A stretch of DNA of 64,000 nt from contig NW_008709379.1 of assembly GCF_000327385.1 (NCBI RefSeq), positions 3,718,390-3,782,389 on the forward strand, written 5' to 3'. The notes under the pieces are model-generated. The model was not told the origin of the DNA, ran no database searches, and saw nothing but the letters and a program-made list of their open reading frames with translations. The stretch's first letter is position 1, and each line of letters opens with the position of its first letter. A program made the position numbers and the translations under genes. Source of the stretch: Lottia gigantea (lineage: Eukaryota > Mollusca > Gastropoda > Lottiidae). This document shows, one piece after another, positions 44,401 through 53,792 of this stretch.

Positions 44401-46117
44401 TTGAGAATTTGTATACTGGAGTGAAGATATTTATACATATCTGGTATGATTCAAAACAAAAGCACAAACAAGACTATCTATCGATACTGCCACCTCTACT
44501 GCTTTAACATTCAGTAAAATTACTCAGGACTAGCAGTTTGTGGAAGGTTTCCTTTAGTTTCCATTTAATTTGTCAAACGTTATTGATAGAGTACTAATAT
44601 GGAACATTAAAGTTATAATATAACTGATACTTCATTCTGGTGAGAAATGTATCCCTGTGCCAATAATACAGTTCTTATTAGCAATACATGTTATTTTTTC
44701 CAGTTGAGATATTGGCGATCTAGTGAAGGTCGTTTTAAAATGAAGAAGATTGATATATCGTTTGATTTGAAGGAAGGAGACCATGGACCTGATGTTCGTG
44801 TAGCGTTATCTAATCTACCAGCCTATACTGCTTTACGTGCTCAAGTTACCGTCAGAAATACTCATTATACTGGTCCACCTAGTCAAACTATAGACTTCTT
44901 CACACCAGAAGGAGGTAAATATAGTCTAATAGTTTTATTGATCATAAGGAGAAAACGATCTTCATCACGATCAATGATCCGTCATGATCCACTATTCAAA
45001 GGTAAAGTCCAATGAAATAAGTCCAATAGCCATTCTAGGATATTCAAATGAATGATAAAGCCAAGTGACAGCCAAAGTTTTGGCTTTCAAAAACATCAAG
45101 AAGAATTTGTGCTCAGTTTCTCCCTGTTTTGAAGATAAAAATAAAGGGAGATAACCAAAAATAACAATTTCTCTTATTTGTAGAACCTGGTCCTGTGAGA
45201 AATTTACATACAGAAGCTTATGGTATGACATATGTTGTATTAAAATGGCTACCACCAGATGAACCTAATGGTATATTAATAGGTTATGGTATAAGCTATC
45301 AAACAGGTATAAAAACTTCAATTTCTGCAGTAAACAAAGTGATCACAATGTCCTTCACAACTTCAAAATATCTGCGGAAGCCTACATATAGTGTGTTATT
45401 TGGATAGTAAATAACAGATCACAATTTTATTAGTAACGATGACAAAGATAAATCTTTTGCTAAATAATTGAATGAATGTTACTTACTTTATTTTCTTTTT
45501 TCATTTAGTTTCAGGAAAAAAGTTAGGAAAAATAAGAGCTCTAAAAACACAGATAACTAATCCCTCAAAACTTGGTGCTCGTATCACTGGATTAGTTGCT
45601 GATAAACAATATAGATTTTATGTCTGGGCTCGTACAGAGGCAGGGAAAGGGGAATCCTCATATTTAGATATTAAAACAGCCGATGGAAAAGGTGAGTGGG
45701 AAATGTCTTTTTTGGTTGTTGATATGACTACATATAGAAGTATTTTGTTGCAAATGTAAAGTTGACTATTGGTCAAATTAAAATTGGTTGCCTGTGATAA
45801 AATATAAATGTAATGAGGTAACAGATTGGCACTTTTAATGTTTTCCAAAAACTTTCCCTATTGTAGGAATTTGAAATTTGGTAGGTATTTATAGAACTGG
45901 TGCATCACATAAAAAAATACTTGTTCACATTTTAAAGTATATAACAGTTTTAAAATTCGTTTTATTTACAGGCGCCCGTAATTATTATAGATCTGAAAAT
46001 GGACAGTTAGAAAGTGCTTATTATCATGAAACATCTGGTTGTTCTCGGAATATAGTGTTTATTTCTTCATATGTGATATCAGTGACTTTAACATTCTACT
46101 TTGTCTTCCATCACTGA
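35416..46117 (+). CDS. L1CAM/neuroglian-family cell-adhesion protein, 3' part (Ig + 4 FnIII + GPI-type tail)
   Basis: Coding exons are 35416-35712, 39592-39965, 43188-43419, 44236-44366, 44704-44914, 45184-45306, 45509-45691 and 45972-46117, all with AG/GT borders and consistent phases. Together they give 565 codons and a stop. The first exon is a phase 1-1 Ig domain (FVCK, LHWK, DSGVYMC). Four FnIII domains follow. Family signatures shared with neuroglian, NrCAM and L1 are MSPWGTYSFRVIA and TTPPDRPDGNP (FnIII-1), YWRPKG and GHSGEG (FnIII-2), IRGHFRGYQLRYWR and GPPSQTIDFFTPEG (FnIII-3), and PNGILIGY and YRFYVWARTEAGKG (FnIII-4). The product is expected at the cell surface, where the family mediates neural adhesion. 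The last exon encodes a 45-residue linker and a hydrophobic C-terminus with no FnIII-5, no ankyrin-binding FIGQY tail and no charged cytoplasmic segment, which suggests GPI anchoring as in contactins. The N-terminal Ig exons are not visible in the window. Confidence 0.9.
37076..37530. repeat. Intronic tandem repeat, about 61-bp unit, roughly 7 copies
   Basis: The unit contains AAATCAGACATCTGGTGGAC, then AGGATCTAAAA and TAGACAGAACCT. Copies diverge 10-20 percent, and two sub-variants (ending in CTATTGATATT or CTCATTCCATTTAAAT) alternate, hinting at a longer repeat period. It lies in the 3.9-kb intron between the Ig exon and the first FnIII exon of the L1-family gene. Confidence 0.75.
38139..38262. 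repeat. Intronic minisatellite, 20-21-bp unit, 6 copies
   Basis: Six near-identical copies of GGCTATGTGTCTCTCAGAAA. Two of them carry an extra G, giving 21 bp. The array lies in the same L1-family intron as the 61-bp repeat and is young by its low divergence. Confidence 0.85.
40926..41713. repeat. Intronic minisatellite, 29-bp unit, about 27 copies
   Basis: The unit is AAATTAAAGTACACTGATGT followed by CTATTGAAC. Most copies differ by zero to three substitutions. One interruption lies near 41577-41610. The array sits in the 3.2-kb intron that splits FnIII-2 of the L1-family gene. Confidence 0.9.
41714..42010. repeat. Degenerate relative of the 29-bp array
   Basis: This stretch contains several copies of a shorter related motif, AAATTAAAGTTCACCAATG plus TCTTGTAAAT, with composite units such as ATTACAAGTTCACC. 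It borders the 29-bp array and shares the AAATTAAAGT core, so it is probably an older or diverged part of the same array. Confidence 0.7.
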
Positions 46118-46418
46118 TCCTTTTATTCTGAACTTCTTCTATCTATTATGTGGTTGTGACATTATTTTTCAATTTGCTGAGACAATTTGTAAATTAAATG
46201 TGTAGCTGAAATTTTGCATGGTCAAATTTCCATGGTTTGTGCATGGACTGTTTTTTTTTTAATATTGTATTCACTGACCATCGCACTCTCGATTTAAAAA
46301 CTAAATAATCTTGCTATATGTAAATCATGCATTAAAATAATCTGATTTCTATATGTATGATAGATAGAAATTATTTCCTTCATTGTTCATACAAAAATAT
46401 TAATCATGCCTAGGTATT
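46118..46418 (+). other. Probable 3' untranslated region of the L1-family gene
   Basis: This AT-rich sequence follows the TGA stop at 46115-46117 directly. There is no nearby AATAAA. An ATTAAA occurs near 46332, and AATAAA motifs appear only beyond the Harbinger insertion, near 47456 and 48315. The transcript could therefore read through the element. The end of the mRNA cannot be fixed from sequence. Confidence 0.4.
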
Positions 46419-47249
46419 GACCCGTATGCACCATCTAAAATTCAAATTAAGAGGAATAGAATTATTTTAAACCTTAAATAGATTTAGTTAAATGTATTTA
46501 AAGATAATTCTATTTTTTGTATGCACCAACTAACAATTAACCAAATATATTTATCTGTACTGTAATTGAAATTCTATTTTCCATTCAAACCACACACTAT
46601 ATACACAACCTATATATGACAAAAGAGTGTAAAGATTGGTCACTAAGACATATTTCTTATTTAACATTTTAATCACTGCTGTATGTAGTGTGGATGTCTT
46701 GTAGTTCGAAACTCTATAGACTCTCATCTGGTGTCTTACGGCTTTTATGACAATTATCAACAAAGTAAGATCAAACGATATCTTTGAATTTAATTCTTTC
46801 TATTCTTCGAAGGAGCAATTAAACGTCATAATAAATTTGATATGGAATCCATGTCATGTTCATTTTTGCAAACTATTAGTGATATTCAACACCGATTGCT
46901 TATTCAATCTAATCCTTGCTTTAAATTCCTCCTCTGAAAACCATGTGAAGGGGTCCAGGCGATCCCTGACATGTCCATTGATGGGAATAACACGGTTGAT
47001 TTCATCTAAATAGTCGGAATAATCGTCCATTTTGAAACATCGAAGAGCCACAAAAGGAATTTCTACTGATTTACAAATAGAATTAAAAGTTAAAACTGGT
47101 CTGTACCAACTTTAAGTTTAGCATTAAATTAGCCAAGTTTTAAATACATTTAAGGTAATTCTACAAAATATAGAATTAAATTAAAAGTTAATGTTATTCG
47201 GGCAGAATATAATTAATTTAGGCTTAATTTCATTTGGTGCATACAGGCC
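46419..47249 (-). mobile_element. Nonautonomous PIF/Harbinger-type transposon (831 bp)
   Basis: The termini are inverted: the left end is GACCCGTATGCACCA and the right end, in reverse complement, is GGCCTGTATGCACCA. Both are flanked by ATT (46416-46418 and 47250-47252), a 3-bp target duplication as expected for the superfamily. Inside on the minus strand, 46860-47051 encodes a 63-residue piece with the sequence DRLDPFTWFSEEEFKARIRL, which resembles the N-terminal region of HARBI1-like transposases upstream of the DDE domain. The catalytic domain is absent, so the element is a deletion derivative that would need transposase in trans. It inserted about 300 bp past the stop codon of the L1-family gene. 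Confidence 0.8.
46860..47051 (-). pseudogene. HARBI1-like transposase N-terminal remnant
   Basis: The 63-residue frame runs from a methionine to a stop within the 831-bp Harbinger-type element. The recognisable stretch is INGHVRDRLDPFTWFSEEEF followed by KARIRLNKQSV, matching the segment before the DDE nuclease in HARBI1-like proteins, where a conserved F-rich FR/LS motif lies. Full-length family members are about 350-400 residues, so this is a fragment without catalytic residues. I infer it is not functional as a transposase. Confidence 0.65.
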
Positions 47250-47252
47250 ATT

Positions 47253-48629
47253 ATCTTGTTTCTACATAAATCTTGTTTCTATATGCCTCATGTACATTGG
47301 TATGATTTTGTTTCTACAGAGATCATAATTTTGTATGATGTATAGAAAATGAACCATGGAAATTTGACTGAGATATTTTTTTCAGAAAATATATATGATG
47401 AAACGGGGAAATAGTGAAATATTATGGTTGTGATCATATATCCCACAAACTTGTAAATAAAATTTTTAAAAACTTGACCAAATGGTGGAGTATAGAAAAG
47501 CCTCAGTTTTATTCTGTGCCATGTATGGAAGGAATATATGTGATAAATTTGAGTTTTTTTAAATCAAATATTTATTATTTCCATGATATTTATAATGTAT
47601 TGTTATTTTTGTTTATTTATTTTTGCATTAAATTGCTAATCTGAATGTGTCATATATAAATTGTTTACATTCCCTTTTATTTTTGACAAAAAAACTTTTA
47701 TTTTTAATTCAATATTTATAATTTGAATATTATTTGGTATAAAATGTGTCATACAAAGTAACTGCTGTTGACTGGGTTGAATTTTGAAAATAATTAGGAA
47801 TTCTTCGTATTTTTTAATTCTAAGACAGTTCACTATGCTATGCCAATACTTGGGTGATTTTTAAATTTCTCAATTAATTAAGAGAACTAATTTGGGTTTA
47901 TTAAATCATATATACAGATATATGGATATTTACTTAATTACTTAAAAATAATTATGAACGTAAATTATTTTGTGGAACAACATTGAAGATTTTTTTTATC
48001 AATGCAACTGTCTCTTAACTACTAGTCTGGCTTTTTTTATTTAATTTTACAAAACAATTAGTCTTTACAGCAATATTCTGACTGTTGGCCACAAACTGCC
48101 CTAAGGCTAATAATATTTTTTCAAATTTTGATTAAATGAGGCACCATTGTAATAAAAGGTCATACTGCTATTTGGATTATTTCTGTAGAAATGAAAAGAA
48201 TCTCAATTATAAACATATATTTTGAGAGTTCATTAAACGTAGTAGAAAATATTTCAGGTATAAAATTTCAAAGTAGCTTTTTTTTGCGCAGAATCACTGG
48301 CTTCTTGTTGTGAATAAAATTCTTTTCTGACAGTCAGTGTGTCCACATTTTAATGCTCATTTAATTGCCATAATTTTTGTTTTATATATTTGTATTGTTT
48401 ATTTATTCATTGTTTTCATGTTAAAAAGAAATGTTCATACTTCATAATAATGGGAATGTGGATGTAAACATTGCAAGTACATGTAATAGTGTTAAGTGTT
48501 AAACACTTATGATTTGTACAGAGTAGGTGGCTACCATTGGAAGCAATGATTTGATTTGTATCAAACCTGATGTTTATTTAATTTAAAAAACTATGAGGAA
48601 AATTGTTCATGTTTCAAAACAATGATTCT
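47253..48629. other. AT-rich intergenic stretch, no gene seen
   Basis: The stretch contains scattered AATAAA motifs (for example near 47456 and 48315) that could serve as late poly(A) sites for the L1-family gene. I see no repeat and no protein-like frame. Confidence 0.5.
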
Positions 48630-49895
48630 GGGATTTTCACTTAATTCCCATAACAATGATTAATCATTGAATCTCCAAACAATGAACTATGATTAGATTC
48701 TCAAAACAATTATTTATCATTTAGATTTTTTATTATGATCTCTAAACAATGATTTATCATTGAATTTCAAAACAATGATTTATCATTCAGGTCTGAAATC
48801 AATGATTATTCAGGTCTCGAAACAATGATTTACCATTGAATCTCAAAACATCATCCAGGTCTCGAAACAATGATTTACCATTCAGGTCCTAAAAAAATTA
48901 TTTTTTTTATTTATTTGAATCTCAAAACATTATTCAGGTCTCAAAACAATGATTTATCATTCAGGTCTCGAAACAATGATTTATCATACAGGTCTCGAAA
49001 CAATGACTTATCATTTAGGTCTCGAAACAATGATTTATCATACAGGTCTCGAAACAATGATTTATCATTCAGGTCTTGAAATAATGATTTATTCGAATCT
49101 CAAAACATCATACAGGTCTTGAAACAATGATTTATCATTCAGGTCTCGAAACAATTATTTATTCGAATCTCAAAACATCATACACGTCTTGAAACAATGA
49201 TTTATGATTCAGGTCTTGAAACAATGATTTATCAATCAGGTTTCTAAACAATGATTTATTTGAATCTCAAAACATTATTCAGGTCTCGAAACAATGATTT
49301 ATCATTCAGGTCTCGAAGCAATGATTTATCATACAGGTCTCGAAACAATGATTTATCATTCAGGTCTTGAAACAATGATTTATCATACAGGTCTCGAAAC
49401 AATGATTTATCATTCAGGTCTTGAAATAATGATTTATCATACAGGTCTCGAAACAATGATTTATCATTCAGGTCTTGAAACAATGATTTATCATACAGGT
49501 CTCGAAACAATGATTTATCATTCAGGTCTTGAAACAATGATTTATCATACAGGTCTTGAAACAATGATTTATCATTCAGGTCTTGAAATAATGATTTATC
49601 ATTCAGGTCTTGAAACAATGATTTATGATTCAGGTCTTGAAACAATGATTTATCATTCAGGTCTTGAAACAATGATTTATCATTCAGGTCTTGAAATAAT
49701 GATTTATCATTCAGGTTTCTAAACAATGATTTATTTGAATCTCAAAACATTATTCAGGTCTCGAAACAATGATTTATCATTCAGGTCTCGAAACAATGAT
49801 TTATCAATCAGATTTCGAAACAATGATTTCTCATTGCATCTCAAAACATTTTTCCGGTTTTGAAACAATGATTTATCATTCAGGACTTTTTTTAC
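48630..49895. repeat. 27-bp minisatellite with higher-order structure
   Basis: The unit is CAGGTCTCGAAACAATGATT followed by TATCATT, in about 40 copies. The left part (48630-48900) is degenerate and the centre is nearly uniform. Between about 49290 and 49560 the variants TCATT and TCATA alternate, forming a 54-bp dimer. A longer block with TTATTTGAATCTCAAAACAT recurs near 48910, 49255 and 49730, showing larger segmental duplication. Because 27 is a multiple of three, both strands stay open for over 140 codons with a nine-residue repeat (NDKSLFQDL on minus, MIYHSGLET on plus). I regard these frames as by-products. Confidence 0.9.
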
Positions 49896-51864
49896 ACCAA
49901 CTGTACCCAAGTAAAATGAAATCACCCAATCCAAAATCAAAACCCATTCTTCTTCATTCCAAATTTCAATAATTTATTGAGAAAAGACTATTCCCTAATT
50001 ACTTTTATTCAATATGTGCTATGGTTTATTTGAAATATGATCATAATGAGAATACATTAGAATATTGCAGAGTTATTAGCCTGTAGATTTTGCATGTTAT
50101 TGAGTTTCAAGTAAGCTTTTCATATTTCATTATTACATTAATGTATTGGACCGAAATATTTGACATATTGATCAAGATATCAAAATATTTGATGAAATCA
50201 TTGATATTTAAGTTGTCTAAAGTATACTCATATATTCCGAGAGTCTAGAAAATTAGCAGACTATAAGACTTTTTATGTGACTCGTAGGACATGTAATACA
50301 GTTCTCTGCTAGACTAGATGAATTATTACAAACACAAGTAATAAATGTTGAATTCGACGAATACATATTTAGTAGATTAATAAAATACATACAGTATTGA
50401 ATTATTGTTTATTATTATTTGTATATTTGTTATGTTTATTTGTATAGTATATGGTTTTTGTTTATAAATCAAATGTTAGATTTTTTAGTAGTAGTCAGGA
50501 GTGTATGCAGCACAAAATATTTTTTTAGTATTTGCAATACGAGTGGAAGAAAAAATATTGACACTTAATTTGACATATATTCACCAAATACATTAAAGTA
50601 TTTTCAAAGCCTACTTCAGGGGGAAATTTACACCCAAATTAAACCCACATTTATTGGACAGCAAATTACCCGATTACATTTGTTTGTATGTATAGTTGTG
50701 TTTGTTGGAAAGAGTTTTGTAAATTAACATTTAATATTCACACACTTTTCCCTGAGAAAGTTCAATCAAATATGTCAGAGAATTTGTCTGAGAAATGGCC
50801 CTGTGTAGAAGCAAATGTCTATTTGAGAGTATATTTTTATTACAGCAAAGTCATTTTTAGTTTTGAAACTGATGGTACAATTAACATGAAAATTATGCAC
50901 ATATTCAATTTACCGAAAGCAAAAAAATTTGTTTTTAATTTCCTATTTGCTGTAGACATATTCCATGAAAGGTACATCAAAATTGTCTTTGTTGAAATCA
51001 TAGCTATTAATACCAAAAATACAATTGGTTTGGAGCTCGTTCCATTCAAATTGATATTTTTTATACTCATACTCTTTGACATGAAAACTGTCATTGGTTA
51101 CTGATTTATTAGTTTGACTATAATTAGAAAAGAAATAGACCCTTTTTCCCAAAAAATAAAAGCTTGAAAATTTAAACATCAGACAGTTTGAGAAGCAAAG
51201 CAAGAGTGTTGATGAAATGAAATAAATATATTAATTTTTTAATATTATATAAACTTGTGCAACTGAATGGTGCCAGATTAGAACTGCTAATATTTTTGGT
51301 AATAACACATCTAATATGTTTAAAAGTGACCATGTTGTTCATTTTGAAGTGTATTTGTTGTCAACTAAGTTGAATGTCTCACCGAAAACCTAGCTAGTAT
51401 ATAGTTAGATAGTTAAATTATGCATATTTTGTATATATTTTGAAAACTACCAGAAAAATAAAGTAAAATTTATTGATTATATATTTTTTCTTCTCCCAAG
51501 AACAGTTTTCCTCTTAGAAAGGGGGGGCGAGGCATTAAATATCTCTAGGGGGAATCTCATACAGAAATTCCAATCAGATATATGACGATGATTAATTATT
51601 CATGAAGCATGGTTTAGAACTTGCGTAAATTTGCATCTTTTGAATGAAATTTATTAAATTTAGCTGAATGTAATGTCAATGTGAATCTTATAAAAATGGG
51701 TTGCATTTATCTTACTGTATTCAATGAATTGAGTGGATACAGCAGAAGATTTTTTTTTATAGAAAATACAAGTTTGTTTACTAAATTTTACTTCACATTC
51801 ATACTTCATCATATAAACTTCTCTATTGACACAAAGAATTAATTAACCTCTCAAAAACATGATT
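49896..51864. other. AT-rich intergenic stretch, no gene seen
   Basis: A 138-codon open stretch on the plus strand (50688-51104) overlaps shorter open stretches on the minus strand. It has no domain, the residue composition of translated AT-rich DNA, and no splice or poly(A) context. I see no repeat beyond short A/T runs. Confidence 0.5.
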
Positions 51865-51870
51865 TTTATT
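51865..51870 (-). terminator. Candidate poly(A) signal of MRPL51
   Basis: TTTATT on the plus strand is AATAAA on the minus strand, about 80 bp past the MRPL51 stop. A second AATAAA overlaps the stop codon itself (51947-51952) and is less likely to be the working signal because cleavage would leave almost no 3' UTR. Confidence 0.4.
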
Positions 51871-51947
51871 TGTGTCTCTAAACACGAAAATATTCAAGCA
51901 CTTTTTAAAATTAACCACAAGCTATTACTGTAATCTTATGTTCCAGT

Positions 51948-53781
51948 TTATTTATATTTTGATACTCGGTGAGAATTGTATTTCTTATATAAATACCATA
52001 GTCTTTTATTGAGATTTTTATGAACAGTTGGTTTCTCTAATTTTAATTTTTTGCCATCCAATCTTAATCTTCGACTTATTCTCTGTAACTCATTACCATT
52101 AAAGCCAACCACCCACTTAGGCCCTTGAATCAAATCAACAGGTCTGATATTTTCATCTCCCAGTATATCTGAAAATATACAAGGCTTCTATAGCAGTTTT
52201 GGAAAATTTCTAAGTGGACAATATGGGTACTATTACAACACTGCACATTGAAAAGTGAGCCAAAATTGTGAAAAAATATACATTCAATTTAATACATACG
52301 AAATATGTGATTTTCAAGAGACAAAGATTATGCTCCATAGTCAAATTCCATCAGCTAGTAGAAGTTAAATGCAAATTCAACTATTTCCTATGTGGCAGTT
52401 ACAGTTTATTTTAATAATCTTTAGCTAGATGAAAAAAATAATACCTATATAATCATTTTGTCCGAATAAAGCTTTTTCTGAAGACCAATTATTTTTTGGT
52501 TTATACTTCAATCTACTATTTTTCACACCTCTTGCTAACATACCTGTCATAATATACATAATATAAGCTTATTATAATAGCAAAACTGACATTGATACAT
52601 GTATGAGCCTAGAATTTGTTTATTTTCTTTTATATATCAAGACAGGATGCTGGCACATTAAAACATGGCATGGCTGTCATTTTCTTATATAAGCCAATCA
52701 CTCAATCTACAAACCTCATAATGTTGTTTCAATGGCATGTAGTGGTTTCCTCCCTTTACAAGTTCCTCCCTAGTGGTTTCCCCCCAGTGGTTTCCTCCCC
52801 TAATTAACTCATAATAAACTAATTAAAAACCTGTTAATCTTTATCAATTATTGTGATAATCAGGAAGCAATGGAATAAATTGCATTGTTATTCTTAGATA
52901 GATATAACATTTTATCTAACTCTATTCAAATTTGACTTCTTCAACATTGCTGAATTGTGTTGAAATTGCAATATTTTTGTAAGACCAAGGCATGCCATGA
53001 TTTGAGGTGAAAAAAGTCATAGGAAATGTGATACAGGTGTATTAATAGTAATTTATCTTATATACTTTCAATATAATCCAATACGGCTTTGCAACAAAAT
53101 TGAATCTTTTCATTAAATTAGTTAAATTCATCACAAATTAGAGATTAGGTGGTTGAAAGATAACAAGTTATTCTTCACAAGAAGTCACTGACACAGGATG
53201 AAGTACTTCTCACATAGACCTGTCACAAATTAAAGTGAGGTAAAACCAGTTCTCATGTGATGTGTGAGAAAAGAAAGACTATGTGGAGGTACCTTAATTA
53301 ATCTTTTAATTACAATAATTTACAGTTATCAACTTTTTTAATTGGGTAATTGTCATATTTTAATGATTGTCATTAATTAAACCCTTCTTGTTTGCTATTT
53401 GCTAAGAATAATAGTAGAACCACTAGGGTGGAAATTGTAAAGGGGGGAACCACTATGGGAGGAACTTGTAAAGGGGGGAAACCACTGTAAGCCGTTTCAA
53501 CCGCAACCCTTATCAGTACCGGTAACAGACAGAACATACATACCTCCCGTTCGCAGTTTTGTTTCAAAGCCATAATCTCTGGGTCCTGGACGTTTATATG
53601 GAGAAGGTGTATCAAACTCATCCGGAGAGTATGGTGTTTTGGTCGATGAATAATCTCTTACAACATTGTTATCACTCAGTAATTTCGATTTTAACATTTC
53701 AATGCAGCTATACAAAACCTTTGAATTTGATTGAAACAATTTCTGTGAGCTTAAAGCTGAAAACTTTATTGCATTCAACAT
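51948..53781 (-). CDS. MRPL51: Mitochondrial large-subunit ribosomal protein L51 (mL51)
   Basis: Three coding exons on the minus strand, 53544-53781, 52445-52543 and 51948-52168, join in phase 1 at both borders and give 185 residues. Nuclear-encoded mL51 is a component of the mitochondrial large ribosomal subunit. The core from about residue 97 on matches the family: NWSSEKALFGQNDYIDILGD, then LIQGPKWVVGFNGNELQRIS and LNKRLWYLYKKYN, which parallel human RWNEKRAMFG, GPIWLRGWKGNELQR and LNKRIRYLYKHFN. The basic, Ser/Lys-rich N-terminus without acidic residues in its first 30 positions suits a mitochondrial targeting peptide. The protein is longer than human L51 (128), mostly at the N-terminus. 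A splice acceptor (TTTGCAG) lies 11 bp before the ATG, so a 5' UTR exon is expected upstream. The gene looks intact. Confidence 0.95.
52741..53486. mobile_element. Element bounded by inverted G/C-run repeats, inside MRPL51 intron 1
   Basis: The left end (52741-52800) reads AGTGGTTTCCTCCCTTTACA followed by AGTTCCTCCC, then two further AGTGGTTTCC blocks. The right end (53418-53486), read in reverse complement, begins AGTGGTTTCCCCCCTTTACA, continues AGTTCCTCCC and holds two more AGTGGTT blocks. Each terminus is therefore a small array of a roughly 31-bp unit, and the two arrays are inverted. The 617 bp between them are ordinary AT-rich sequence without a gene. No clear target-site duplication is visible. 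AGTGG/CCACT ends recall some hAT-type termini, but I cannot assign a family. Confidence 0.55.
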
Positions 53782-53792
53782 TTTACCAAATC

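Noticed and set aside
49256-49726. 156-codon repetitive open frame on the minus strand and a 142-codon one on the plus strand
   Set aside because: Both come from the 27-bp tandem array, whose unit length is a multiple of three. There is no promoter, signal or non-repeat sequence in them.
50688-51104. 138-codon open frame on the plus strand
   Set aside because: It has low-complexity, AT-rich composition, overlapping open frames on the other strand and no recognisable domain.
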